Below the pieces are notes generated by a model. That model was not told the DNA's origin. It saw only the letters and a list, made by a program, of their open reading frames with translations, and made no database searches. Positions 48,995 to 61,383 of a stretch of 64,000 nucleotides of DNA are shown in pieces (the first letter of the stretch is position 1; each line of letters starts with the position of its first letter). The stretch lies in NCBI RefSeq assembly GCF_003576645.1, contig NC_044916.1, forward strand, positions 7,646,633-7,710,632, written 5' to 3'. This stretch comes from Ipomoea triloba (lineage: Eukaryota > Streptophyta > Magnoliopsida > Solanales > Convolvulaceae). The translations under genes and the position numbers were made by a program.

Positions 48995-49735
48995 CTTAAA
49001 AATAAGGTTGCAAAAATTGCGCTAGGTGCGAGGCGGCGCCTGACCACGTCGAGAAAGGTCGGAATCAGCCTCCTCCACGGCCAGCCGTATAACCCAAAAA
49101 AAAAAAAAAAATCACCCTCGCCTAAACATAAATGGCCTTATCAAATTTGGTCGTTGTCACTCACCAAAGAACGGAGCCCAAAAGCCGTCGCTTACCACAA
49201 ACCACCAAGAACGGACAACAGTAGCTCCTCGCCGTTGCCTACCACCAAGAACGGAGCCATGCAACCCTGACCTTGAACCTCTGCCTCTCTCCTCGACCAG
49301 CAACGGCGGTGATGGGACGAGCTCCAACAGCCTTGAACCTCTGCCCAGACTTCAGACTTCATATTTGGCTTGCGAATTTGCTCCGGCGGCCTTGAATTCG
49401 ACGGTTCGTACTCCTTCCTCCGGAGGCCTTGAATTCTCCTCTCCCCTCCGTTCCTCTACTGTTGCGAATTTGCGATTTAGATCTGACTTTGACTCCCCCC
49501 CCCCCCCCTCCGACGTCCTCCCTCCTTCAGTCCTCGCGCGCGTTAGTATAGAGAAGTGGAAAAAAGGCTGTTTTATCGTGTGTGGCGGTGTTCAGATTTG
49601 ACTATTTGAGTATCTGACTTTGACTCCTTGTCTCCCTTTAGCCAATTAGCCATTTAGTCCTTATATCCCCTTAGTCTCTTTAATAAAAATCGGGTGCCTG
49701 GAGCGCCAAGCGATTTTTTCAACCTTGCTTAAAAA
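48995..49735. mobile_element. hAT-type non-autonomous element (copy A)
   Basis: The element is 49003-49727 between CTTAAAAA 8-bp duplications (48995-49002, 49728-49735). Ends are TAAGGTTGCAAAAATTGCG and, inverted, CAAGGTTGAAAAAATCGC. The target lies within the Copia frame, so flanking residues HEELDDINL.LK and EFKIS would adjoin if it were removed. A proline-rich frame (49365-49601) is partly conserved in the other copy but has no known domain. Confidence 0.8.
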
Positions 49736-50295
49736 TGGAGTTTAAAATTTCAAAGACTTGAAAAATCAAGTATTGTCTCAACATGTAGATCGAATATTTC
49801 TTTGGAGGGACTTTATATATATATACCAGTTAGCTAGCGTACATTGAAAGATATTCTAAATATGTTTTATATGGATAAATATCGTTTACTTATCACACTA
49901 ATAGTTGTTCAATTTCTTAAAGTAGATAAATACCTATTTAAACTCGAAGATGATAATAAGGATGCTTTAAAATTAGAAGTTCATTACTTTATGGCCTTTT
50001 GAGAACTACTTTAGGACCACAAATTCAATAATTGCATCAGTCTTGATATTCTATTTTAAATGAACTTGCTAGCAACATTTAGTGCTTGTGCTATAATGAA
50101 ACATTAGAACAATATATGTCAAACATATCTTTTGGTATCTTCGAGGTACAAAAGATTTTGACATTTATGTGAGAAATCAAGATATTACTTTTATGGGCTA
50201 CTTAGGAATGAACTATTTGGTTTGCTCTAGTGGCATTCTAGCATATTTGTTCACAAAATCCCTTTCTACACTTAATTATTTTTGAAAAATGTGTT

Positions 50296-50770
50296 CATTA
50301 TATCATGGTTGAAAAAATCGCTAAGCGCTCGAAGGATGCCTAGCACCTAGGGCGCCTACGCAGGGATTAATTGGCGCCTATGCGACTGTGTATTTTTTAT
50401 TTTATAAAAATTTGTATATATATATTTTTAATTTTTAAGACTTAATAATTATAAACTATTTAATACTTTAATAGTTAATACTAAAATATTAATATTAACC
50501 TAAAAAAATCAAAAGTTTGAACAATTTAGGATTATTTCGCTCAAAACGATGTCGTTTTGAGTGAAATAATCCGTTTTGAAAAAATGGGAACAATAGCTAA
50601 TAGACCAACTAGGCGACCTAGTCGATGCCTAGGCGGCCTAGCAGGTGCCTAGTTGACCTAATCGGGGCCTAGAAAGCCTAGGCGGCGCTTAAGTGGCCTA
50701 GCTGGCCAGCTGCCTAGACCACCAATTATGGTGATACGCTAGGCGGGATTTTTGCAACAGTGCATTATAT
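50296..50770. mobile_element. hAT-type MITE with CGCCTAGG subterminal repeats (copy A)
   Basis: The element is 50304-50762 between CATTATAT duplications (50296-50303, 50763-50770). Ends are CATGGTTGAAAAAATCGC and, inverted, CACTGTTGCAAAAATCCCGC. Many short GCCTAGG/CCTAGGCG repeats lie near both ends. An internal inverted motif reads CTCAAAACGATGTCGTTTTG. Confidence 0.82.
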
Positions 50771-51000
50771 TTGAAAGTGTAAGCTTTGAAAATTGTTATC
50801 TTCTAGGAGAGTGACATTTTCTTGAATAAATTTTGAAGATTAGATCTTGAATTGAAGACCAACAATTGTACTCTGTTTCAGTTGGTTATGTTTTGATAAA
50901 ATTCTCAATTAAATATTTTTAACGAGGTAGCTAGTGCAACACAACATGTACTTTTTTTTTCTCAACTAAGTTTTTCCCGTTAAATTTTTCTAGTGAAATT

Positions 51001-51489
51001 TTTGAACGAGACATATGTGTATGGTATAGTAATGTCCAAGGGGTGTTGTAAATAAATAATGTATAGAGCACTTACATTATGATTATACATCTTTATCCTT
51101 TATAGACTTTATACGTTGACTTGGACTTTGAATGTCAGGTATATACCAAACCAAATGATAAATAATAAAAGATTAATTTTTATTGCATTCCTAGATGAGA
51201 AATTAAAGATACAATGTTCTCTACAAGAGTACTCTTATTATTGATTTTATTATTTTTTAATAAAATATATATCCATAAAATGAGAAAAAAAAATTATATC
51301 AGCAATTTATTACTTGGTCTAATATAATAATTGGGCAGCATGCCTCATTATTTAATAGTATTTAGTGATTAGTTCATTGGAATTTTAAAATTATCACCAA
51401 CATAAGGAAAAAAAACAACATATATATATGAAAAAGATGGAGCTGAGGTTGTAAGCAATATTTAACAATCTTTGCCAAATAACTCACAA
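51001..51489. other. 3' flank of the small peptide gene
   Basis: AT-rich, no further gene or element recognised. Confidence 0.4.
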
Positions 51490-51723
51490 TTATTGTATGT
51501 ATCCTCTAGATCTGCAGTACTTTTCAATCTCTTGCATCATGTCGAGAGGAATCGGAGGAATAACATTATTAAAAGCATAGGCAAAATTCGTTTCCTGATA
51601 AATGCAACTTAGAACACCTCCTTTTACCTCTTCAACTGGAGAAGGAGAAGGTGCATTGCATGACACTAATAAAGGTAAAACAAAGGTTAAGACAAACATC
51701 ATAATAATGTACTTGTAATTCAT
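51490..51723 (-). CDS. Possible small secreted peptide, 77 residues
   Basis: One exon, reading leftward. The product begins MNYKYIIMMFVLTFVLPLLV, a clear hydrophobic signal peptide with likely cleavage near residue 24, then a Pro/Ser patch (APSPSPVEE) and a short mature region with two cysteines (LSCIYQ and EKYCRSRG). I do not recognise the family. A TATATATATAAAC stretch at 51799-51811 is a reasonable TATA box, about 80 bases upstream. The compact layout suggests a small secreted protein, but chance cannot be excluded. Confidence 0.45.
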   Translation of the reverse strand: MNYKYIIMMFVLTFVLPLLVSCNAPSPSPVEEVKGGVLSCIYQETNFAYAFNNVIPPIPLDMMQEIEKYCRSRGYIQ

Positions 51724-51948
51724 AATTGATTATTACTCTTATCCCTCTCTGTTATCGTATTTCTATTTTAGTGTGTTGTTTGATTATTCTAATATTTGTT
51801 TATATATATATCGCCTAAGGTGAATTGAATTAGCCATAGTATTAACTATTAAGTTACAGATGGTGCTGTTATTAACTACGCGTAATTCAATGAACAAATC
51901 ATCATTATTTATCAATTAATTTAATTTATTGATTAAATTTGGGACTTA

Positions 51949-52577
51949 ATTCTAGGGGAGTTCCATTGTATTTGGTAGCATTTTCAAATTTAGTCCGTAC
52001 AATAGTTTTGTCATTTAAATCATATTTTGGACATTTTTTGTCATCACAATGACTTTTTTCGGTGAAATCCTATTTTAGGAAATAGTATTTTCCAATGACA
52101 AATAAAAGCTTTTATTTTTTTTTTTTTTTGGCTCTACAGTTATAGTAGATGATTCACAAATTCATGGACTAAACAATAGCGGTTAGACTTGAAATTGACC
52201 GGGTGGCAACATCCTGAGCTTTCTAACTACGTTGCAAAATGATTCTCCTACACTTGGAGGTCCTCACGTACTTGGTGTTGCCATTGACGAAGGACGATGA
52301 GGGGTCGAGTTGAAGGAGATGAAGACAAGAGGCGAGTGAAGGAAATGGTGCAATCCACGACTAAAGAGACAAAAATCAGAAAAAAAAATTGATGGATAAA
52401 ACAATAAAAATTCAAGAAGCAAAAATGCCCTTGCCTAAAGTAGGGTTTCACTTGAAAAGTCTTCGGAAGGACCAAAAATGATCAAAATATGATAGTTTAG
52501 GTTGTTAAATGGCAAAATCGATTGTCTGGGACTAAATTTGTTAATTACTACCAAAGATAAGGGACTTCCACTAGAAT
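51949..52577. mobile_element. Large foldback element
   Basis: Arms ATTCTAGGGGAGTTCC..TTTGGTAGCA and the inverse GGGACTTCCACTAGAAT flank 630 bp with a GC-richer centre (52200-52330). No clear duplication or coding domain. Confidence 0.55.
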
Positions 52578-52889
52578 TATTGACTCTTAAATTTGATTTA
52601 TTCATAAGTATTGCTCACAAAAAAAATGAAATTTCTTTGCCCCGACAAAATAGTGGAGTAAATTATGGTAACTCAGCAACTTATTAGGTGGGAGGATTAA
52701 TGTCTAGTGCTCACAAAAGCCTAATATATTAAATGTAGGCTTGATGCATGGTCGATCCATAATAAATTTGCCATTTTGCGGTCAATTAGGTCCTATTTTT
52801 TGGATCAATATTTAGGCCGTTATGTGTAGTTTGGATATCATATCATACTTTAATACAATCCTTGGCAATCCTTGATTAGTATTACAATT

Positions 52890-53222
52890 TTTTTTATAAA
52901 GCCTCTATGCTATACAATTCAATAAGCATTAGAAAGATTCTTGTATAAATAGTGGTGCAAATTCACTTCTCAAACCAATGTGGGACTAATGTTTACTTCA
53001 AAACTTTTCCCACCATGCATTTTTCCAACTCAAATGGGTCAACTTTGAGAACTAATTTCTCATTAACCCATTATCCGTTTTGTGCGTACAATATATCAAT
53101 CTCTTCGTCTAAATATGAAGAACCCGAATACACTTTGACCCGACCCAAATAGAAAGTGAACCCCACATATATTTGTACCACAAAATAGCCACTAAAATTG
53201 CCATTTTATGCTATTTTTCTAA
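52890..53222. repeat. Dispersed repeat (CAATGTGGGAC type), second copy
   Basis: Parallels 25237-25565, ending CCACTAAAATTGCCATTTTATGC. Confidence 0.6.
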
Positions 53223-53516
53223 CATTAGTAACACAGGTTGTGATGTGTTTGTGGATTCGAATGTTAGGAGGATGAGTTATGTGTATTTTGTGTCAATATT
53301 CTATGTATTCTATGCAACCGTTTTGTGTATTCATGTTAGTAACCCAGGTTGTGATGTGTTTGTGCATTCGAATGTTAGGATGATGAGTTATGTGTATTTT
53401 GTGTCAATATTCTGTGTATTCTATGAAGACATTCTATGTATTCTAGACAACCGTTCTGTGTTTTCATGTTAGTAACACAAGTTGTGATGTGTTTGTGCAT
53501 TCGAATGTTAGGATAC
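53223..53516. repeat. Core fragment of the AATACACAGAA Mutator-like element
   Basis: Three units with GTTAGTAACACA, GTTGTGATGTGTTTGTG and TTCGAATGTTAG, as in the cores at 43380-43550 and 61620-61760. Both element ends are missing. Open frames here are repeat-driven. Confidence 0.65.
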
Positions 53517-53862
53517 ATAGAATATAAGCCCAAGTATTATCTCTTATGTTTCATGTTTTTCAAATTTTCCAATGTTTAAATATTCACCTTTTGTCGTGCG
53601 TGTCCGTGACCACTTTCTGATCAGCAGTCGTCAAGCAATGTCACTCTGCTGGTCACATCGTGACCAGCTGCTTGACATCCTCCAGTGGAACAAAACGGCT
53701 TAATTCCTTGCTCCATTACTTCGTCGAACTTTGCTATGGATTTGACCCTTCATTCTTGAACAATTTTGCCTTGAAATTATCCTGATCCGCCTCCATTTTA
53801 CGCTTCAGCCTAGGTCCCGATTTCCAATCCTCGAGCTATGAACACCTGAAATAAGCTTTATT
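53517..53862. other. Left flank of the CACTA element
   Basis: 53810-53865 (GAACACCTGAAATAAG) recurs at 55830-55885. No gene. Confidence 0.4.
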
Positions 53863-55663
53863 CTTCACTACTGGAAATCAGCGATTTTCCAACCACCGGA
53901 AAGTGGTCGAAAATCGCCCAAATCCAGTTAGAAACGACTGTTCCGATCACTTTTGGGATCCGGAAAAATGCTTGTCGGTATTTCCGACCACTCCGTCCAC
54001 AAAAATAGTGGCGTCAGAAATTTTCATCGCCTGGAAAAGTTGGTTGTCTGGAGTTTTCCGACCACCTAGTGGAGGCAAAGAACATCATACATTTCCAACC
54101 ACTTTTGGTGGTCGGAAATGTGCCTAGTAAAATAAAAATGAATATATATATTGTCGCAAGTTGGTAAATGGTAACTTTTCCTTTTCTTCATTACACCCAA
54201 AATATCATATCATTACATAAATGGTAATTACACCCAAGGAACAAATATCAGATCTGATTGCTACTTTATGTGTGTGTGTTCTCTTCATTACAATCAAAAT
54301 GGTAAAAAAAAAAAAAAAATACAAGTTGCTCATATTTTGTGAATAACTTTTCCTTTTCTTCCTCATATTTGTTCACAGCATCTGCCAAATGTCCTCAACA
54401 CAGTCAGTTTACGTAAAATTTGATATGAATCATAAGCAATTATATTATAGTCCAATTAAATTTGCATCAGTGCGGACCCAGCATGCTGAACACGTGGGGA
54501 CCATGCACTGTAACTACTCAGGACCATGTCGGGGCCGTGCACGTGCTGCAAGATCTCTATTACATGTCAGGGAGAATATATGGGGCCTTATCGCTTGGGG
54601 TCAACCCGACCTAAGCGGGGCCAAAATAAAGTACGACAGAGACCAAGGCGTTGGACGCGGTCGGGAAGGGATATATGGTCGATTGAAAACTTACCGATCA
54701 TCTTGTAGCATCTGACCGTATACTTGATCCAGGGGATATTCCCCATCAATTATTAAACGAACACTAAACGAGTTTGTTCGGGAACATTATTAAATGAACA
54801 TTAAACGAGCTTGTTTGCGAACACAATTAAACGAACACAAACGAGCTTGTTCACGATCTCTTATCAAACGAGCTTACACCTGTTCATACTCTATTCGTCT
54901 GTTAATCGAACTCTAAAATTTGTTTGTTAATGTTTGTTTACCTTAATAAACGAACATAAACGAACGCTTACCGAATACGAACACGAGAAGTTTACCGAAA
55001 GTTCTGTTCACTAACACCTTACTTCTACATAAAAGACAACATTGTTGCAAAAAAAAATTGTATTTGTGCATTTTTTCTTGTAATGTACTATTAATGGATT
55101 GTTTCGAAGCATCTTGGATCTTAATTTGCCCAAAGGTATGTTAAATTGGTTGTTTTTATTGAACATCACAACATGCCAACGTACTACCAGTAAGCTCTAT
55201 GTGTCGTGGTCAATTTAAGAAATGCAAATTAAAATTGAAACAAAAAAATAGTATGAGTGGAATAATTAATGATAATAAGATAAATCATGTGATATTTATA
55301 CCATTGAACAACAACAACAACAATAGGAGGAATTATATTTAAAAAAAAAAGAGGATTTCCTACAACCTTGATTTGGTGGCCGGTATTTCCTACCACTCTT
55401 CAAGGTGGTCGAAAATACCGACCACCAAGGTGATCGAAAACTAAGATCAATTTAAAATTTTTAAAATGATTGAAAATATTTCTGACCACCTTTACTTTGT
55501 GGTCGGTATTTCCGACCAGTATGTATAGGTGGTCGGAAATTCCGACCACTTTTCCTACCACCGTAATCCTTTGACGGAAAATTGAAAAAATGCCTCATTT
55601 TTCTACCATTTTTCTAGGTGGTCGGAAAAGTGGTTGGAAAATCGAAGATTTCAAACTGTGCTT
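53863..55663. mobile_element. Non-autonomous CACTA (En/Spm) element
   Basis: The element is 53866-55660 between CTT duplications. The left end is CACTACTGGAAATCAGCG. The right end is degenerate (GGTTGGAAAATCGAAGATTT then CAAACTGTG), still the inverse of the left for most of 30 bases. Dense subterminal repeats of GTGGTCGGAAAT and its complement occupy both ends (53880-54120, 55365-55640). The interior has no transposase, but an ACGAAC/AAACGAGCTTGTT repeat region lies at 54750-55000. Confidence 0.82.
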
Positions 55664-57164
55664 GCACAAACACCTAACATTCACTTAGAAGTTAGTACAA
55701 TTAAAGAATATTTATAGGTTAACTCACGGCTTATCAAATTTCCCAATACTTAGACCTTGCTTGTCCGGCCCTCAAGAAAGGCAAAACCAAGTTAAGCAAA
55801 TTGAAATACCAGGCTTCCTCAAATGACATGTGTTCCAATCCTTGAGCCATGAACACCTGAAATAAGTTTCGTTCTTGCATAATCTGAAGTACATTAGACC
55901 ACAATTCAAGGTCATTGACAATGCCCTAATTCTTTAAGATTTTTAAATCTTGTAGATTATATTGTTAGGAAAAACACATGGAAAACAAAGAATCAATAAA
56001 TTTAATTTAGGCGTGCATGTATCAAATATAGTTTCCTACAAAATTTTAATTACTATGTATGTATGAACAACTTAAGTCTAAAATAAAATTTGTGAGATAA
56101 AATAGGTTGACAAATTACTCGGGTTGTAATGAGATAATTCAACAAGGGGAGAAAAGGGTCAAATAAGACGTTGTTTGTGAGAAACTTGTGAGATATAAAA
56201 TGACCCGGTTGCTTCTCTAATGGACTTAATGGTCAAGAGTTCATCAAATTTAATTTTATTTAATTTAATTTATTCAAATCATACTACAAAAATATAATTT
56301 TATTATAATACTAATATTTTCACCCGTGTGTTTCACCTATGTTGTACGTGTGTTACACTTGCGTTGCACATAATGGATTTACTATAATATTTTAAGAATA
56401 TTTGGATCGATATACAATTATATAAATTATAACGACTATTATATAGTGCAATTGATATAATGAGTTGGATCGATTAATTCCAAAATTTGAAGAATAAATA
56501 GTATTGCCTAATTACCTCAGAAATAAAGAGTTTCAATTGATAGAGAAGCAAATTAAAAGGTTTCTATTCACCAAAATGCCTAATTACTATGCTTGACAAT
56601 GCACCGACTTATTTATTTATTTTCCAAGCATTCAAAGTCGTAAAAAAAAATAGTAGTGTTTACTAGCTACTCAAAAAAATTGAGTAATATTGATTCTATA
56701 TATAATATAGCTTTAAGATTATTATACTCGGAGCCGGAAATCATATATTTAAAATATAATAGATATACTTTTACTTTGAATAATAATCTCGATCTTAATA
56801 AGTTGTACTGCAGACTTGGAGTGTATACATTAATTCAATTGTTATGTTGAGCTTGGGAGTGTCAGCCTATATTCATTAGTGGGGAATCTGCCGATGATGT
56901 TTGACATAAGTTTGTTAAATGTCTGTCCTTTAATTCTCATCAATTCTTTAACATGTTCCATAAATGGAGTATATATATTTTTAGACACTAAAAAATAAGA
57001 TAAAATGATTTTATTTATTATATGAGCCCAGCCATAATATAATAACTTTCATTCAATTCACAAAAGGATTTGATTTTGTTCACATCCCAACATAGTAGAT
57101 CAGAGTAAGTGGACATTATTAAATCAACTGCTACATATAGACTATATATGAGATTCATTCTAAG
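55664..57164. other. Gene-free stretch
   Basis: 56320-56480 is an inverted relative of 58385-58530 (TATACAATTATATAAATTATAACGA, cut short here to TATACAATTATATAAATT). No other feature. Confidence 0.4.
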
Positions 57165-58990
57165 GCTTCGGTGGGGTTGACCAAATGCAGAACAATCAAC
57201 AGACTTGTCGGACAAGTCTATTATCTGAATTGGACTTACATTTCAATCGAAATACCAATCAGCAAATACCTCTTAGTAAGTCTTGTTGTTGACCCAAATT
57301 GCCATTGATTGTGATTTGGTTTTTGGCAATAAACTTAAGAAGTCCAATCTTAGCTCTTTCACTCTTTTCATCTCATTGAGGGTGCAATTGTTATTCATAA
57401 TGCAAACTTCATGTGACATGGACAAGGCATACTTGAGCTGGGTTTTGATCGAATGCAGACATGGTCAGGAAAATTGGAGTGTTGACATGTTGTAGTGAAT
57501 TCTGAGGGAAGAAACAAAGTGAAGGTTTCATTCTTGAAGTGCATTGTTGAGGTAGCCATTTAGTTGATCCCATTGAACCCACCAGAAACTCAAAACTTGA
57601 TTGGAATACTTTATCCCCATCCAATTTTTGGTCATCTATAAAATAAGACGAATCCGCAAGGCATTTTACCACATGCAACACACGTGAAACACGTAGAAAA
57701 TATTCGTTGTTATAATTTATATAATTGTATATCGATCCAAATATTATAATAAATTCATTATGTGCAACGCACGTGAAATGCACGTACAACGCACGTGCAA
57801 AACCGCAATGCATTTTACTCGGGTTGTGTTTGGAAATAAAGCTCGGAAGCGATCACAATGTAACATCACGACTACTCCTCCAGCCGAATTTCATGCAAAT
57901 ATTGCGTTTTTCGCAATTCTCATACCCTTGGCCTTAAACTCCTCCATTAAAGCATCAAAAACCTTTGCACCTCTGTAGGTTAGATTTGTCGCCGGATCTA
58001 ACTTCATTAGCATCACTAGTGTAAGATAATTCGTCAGGCAACGTAAACCCTATGCCAATTATAAAAATCAGGATTTTCATTTGGATTTTCACTCAAAAGG
58101 TTTCCGAATTCATGCACTAGGAACATGTACTTTGAAGACCCTAGGTTTCCCATGGCTCGACTCTTACAATTTGCAGCATCCAAACACCACCCTCCACCCT
58201 CAAGAAATACCACCCAATTATCCCCGTCTCCCTTGTGATAGTAATATGCAGGTGCACTTTCAAATAGTAGAATTGTTTATAATTTCATCTTCAATTTTAT
58301 TATCTAAATATATAATACAAAATTTTATTCATGCATTGCATGGGTAATTGGGTAATTATTTGGTCGAATTCAAGAAAGGATAATCAATCCAACTCATTAC
58401 ATCAATTGCACTATATAATATTTGTTGTTATAATTTATATAATTGTATATCAATCCAAACATTCTTAAAAAATTATAGTAAATCCATTATGTGCAACGCA
58501 AGTGTAACACACGTGAAACGCACGTACAACGCACGCACATGTAAAACCGCAAGGCATTTTACCCGGGTTGTGTTTGGAAATAGATCTCGGAAGCAATCAC
58601 AATGTAACATCACGGCTACTCCTCCAGCGGAATTTCCTACAAAGATTGCGTTTTTCGCCATTCTCATACCATTGGCCTTAACTCTTCCATTAAAGCATCA
58701 AAAACCTTTGCACCTCTGTAGGTTAGATTTGTCGCCGGATCAACTTCATTAGTATCACTAGTTTAAGATGATCCTTCGCAATAAGCAACGTAAACCTTAT
58801 GCCAATTATAAAAATCAGTATATTTTCATTTGGATTTTCACTCAAAATGTTTCCCAATTCATGCACTAGCAACATGTACTTTGAAGACTCTTACAATTTG
58901 CAGCATCCCAATTCCACCCTCCAACCTCAAGAAATACCACCCATTTATCCCGTGTCCCTTGTGATAGTAATATGCAGGTGCACTTTCATG
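57165..58990 (-). pseudogene. Pectin acetylesterase pseudogene, partly duplicated
   Basis: Read leftward, blocks typical of plant pectin acetylesterases (cell-wall pectin deacetylation, CAZy CE13) occur in order. The N-terminal YHKGHGINGWYFLRLEGG (58985-58930) is followed by stops, then YTDFYNWHKVYVAYCEGSS. Next come [20 protein letters not shown] and a nucleophile-region [14 protein letters not shown] (58740-58590). C-terminal WLPQQCTSRMKPSLCFFPQN (57570-57480) and ADWYFD, then a stop (57260), end the gene. The middle block occurs twice (57690-58290 and 58420-58995). Multiple stops and the duplication show it is dead. Confidence 0.75.
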
Positions 58991-59831
58991 GGGCAGTGGG
59001 GGCAACTGCCTCCACTGTCCAAAATTAGATAGCCCTAAAACGACGTTGTTTTGGGTTATTATATATATAATTTTTTTTAATTTCATTTGTTCCTCTGCCC
59101 CGCACCGCCTGGTTAAATGTAAGACTATTGATAAATGTGGTCATTTTTTTATCATATAAGTAAAGTGCACGCACAGCGCACGCAAGACGCACGCACAGTG
59201 CACGCAAAATACACACTATCAAATTTATTGTATTAAGACAACTAGTTTTCTTTGCATTATGAACTAAAAGAAAGTAGACGACAAAATACATTTGTCCGTA
59301 GTTTATCATAAACCTTAGCTTGTATTGTAATTTTTAATATATGTAAATTGTGAACATTTAGTATGTAAATTAACTATGAACAGATAAATTAATATGAGTT
59401 GGCTAAATCTGACAAGCTCAAATCAAAAAAATTAATAAACAACTTCTACTAATCAACACTTAACCAACTACACCACGCCACCAACTGTGTCGAGCTTCAG
59501 ATATAATTTTATTTGATAATGTTTTCCATCAAAATAATGATTAAGTCAGACGAAGATTGGTCCACAGAGCAGCCATGGCTGTGAGAGTTATTGGCCGGGC
59601 TGCAATGCAATTGGCTTCCTTTCTCCATACGTATAGAGTTCCAAGTAGAAGAAGATATCAGTGCCTATCTATCTAGTTCAACACTGAAAGTGCAGGCCAG
59701 GCGAGTCAAATATTTGGCAGCAAATGTCTTGGTTAAAAACCGCGAAATTAAAGTAAGTTATTGATTCCCATTTGCATGCAATGTTGGGCATCATTTTAAT
59801 AGGTAGCTAGCACACAAAAATTATTCATAAA
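58991..59831. other. Intergenic, nothing firm
   Basis: Short CGCACGCA-type repeats occur at 59160-59215. No gene or element end was identified. Confidence 0.4.
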
Positions 59832-59870
59832 TTTACTAATTATTCATAAATTTACTTTTTTTTTTTTTTN

Positions 59871-59909
<39 letters not shown>

Positions 59910-60247
59910 AAAGGAGATATTTATTAGGAGGATAATCTAGGGGTCAAAAGACCCCTCCAGTCATACAAAAGAGAAGAGATAACAGAAGGAGGTAAAGAGA
60001 TGGGGGTGAAAAAAACAGATGGAGAAAGGAGATTACAACCAAAAGAAGCTAAAGAATCTGCAACCTTGTTTGTTTCTCTATATGAGTGAGCAATTGAAGA
60101 TGACCATGACGAGAGCAATTGTCGAATGGTGAAAATTGATTGTCTAATCTTCCATGGGATTGGAGCTTCGTGATTAAGAATGAGATGGACAAGAACTAAG
60201 GAGTCCACTTCAATGAGAGTTGGTTTACTAATTATTCATAAATTTAC
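59832..60247 (-). mobile_element. 5'-truncated LINE (L1-type) insertion
   Basis: The insert is 59856-60223 between perfect 24-bp duplications (59832-59855 and 60224-60247, starting TTTACTAATTATTC). The poly-A tail appears as a T run on the plus strand and contains the N. The residual frame (60208-59924) matches the RNase H-like C-terminus of plant LINE polymerases: a DSLVLVHLI start, then HSYRETNKVADSLASFG. Only about 310 bp of element sequence remains besides the tail. Confidence 0.88.
59870..59870. other. Assembly gap (single N) in poly-T
   Basis: One N within a run of about 50 T. The true tail length is unknown. Confidence 0.95.
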
Positions 60248-60904
60248 TAATTTTACAGTTAAGTTTTTGTTAGACTGCTAACTGCTTCAATTTGAATGCA
60301 TGGCTTTCAGATTACAGAATGGGAAGTCAATTGTCAACTTGTGGGTATATATATATATATACACTAGTTTTTCTTATGCGAGCGCAAAAAATTGGTGCCT
60401 AATATTAGTATTTTATATTAAAATTTTAAACTTATTTAAATTTTAATATAGTAAATAATAATAATAATAATAATAATAAATAATAATAATAATGTAAAAT
60501 ATTTTTATTATGCTTTTAGATTAGATATATATATATATAGCAACCTCTTTCATAAAAATCTCTTATGTTCTCTTTCGTTTGGAACTAAATTTCACTTCAC
60601 TTCAACACTTCAGATTGCTCTTAAGAGGTATGATCATATAAACTGATATTATTACTTTATATTTGTTCTTATCATTTTGTTTATTTATTCACGATGCCTT
60701 AGTTTAAAAGACGTAAATCCTGGTTTAGATTGTACATAAAATGTGTGCGAACAGTGGTTAAGTGTGTGCGAATGGTGATTAAATGTGTACGAACGGAGTG
60801 GGTGTGTCAAACAATCTAGACCATTAAAATTTTTTAGATTGATATACAAGATTTGATCTCAAAATATTTTAATGGTCTAGGGTGATTAAGATTCCGAAGT
60901 TGAA
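60248..60904. other. Gene-free stretch
   Basis: Includes an (AAT)n microsatellite at about 60450-60492, and two GTGTGCGAACGGAG-type units at 60740-60830 that anticipate the duplicated segment. No gene. Confidence 0.5.
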
Positions 60905-61037
60905 GTGTGTACAAAGGGTGATTAAATGTGTGCGAACGGAGTGTGTGTCAATCAATCTAAACCATTAAAAAATATTACATGAATGCACAAGATTGATCTT
61001 ACAATCATACCTAAACAAGTGATCTCATTGGAACCCA

Positions 61038-61078
<41 letters not shown>

Positions 61079-61383
61079 GTTGTTGAAGACGCACTCTGAT
61101 CTTCCCCAATGAGTCATTATTGATCTTTATTAGAGTAAAAAATGGTGAAGTAGAAACTGGAATTGAATTAGTAAACATTTTAGTGAAGAGATATGTTTGG
61201 TTAATGTGGTTAAGTGAAGCAAAATATAAAATCGTTAGTTTATAGTATATGGAGTTGCCACTGTAGTTGGTTGTAATTGTACAAGTATTCAGATGGGAAA
61301 ACATGACCAATTAAATCATGGGCCAATGGGCGACGATTCATATTGTATCATAGAGCACAACCATGTTCATTTAAAGTTTACAT

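Larger units (their letters stand above)
48350..51000 (+). repeat. Decayed Copia segment, duplication copy A
   Basis: Matches 60905 to the window end. Outside the two hAT insertions, patches resemble Copia RT/RNase H in order: a segment like HEELDDINLYLK (48965), KVDKYLFKLEDDNKDALKLE (49922), YLRGTKDFDIYVRNQDITFM (50138) and LFTKSLSTLN (50249), then an LTR-like tail. Stops and frameshifts are frequent, and the part between the RNase H start and the C-terminus is deleted in both copies. Confidence 0.7.

Noticed and set aside
53173..53472. Possible CRISPR-like spaced repeat
   Set aside because: The repeats are adjoining degenerate units of a known transposon core in a plant genome, without unique spacers of constant length.
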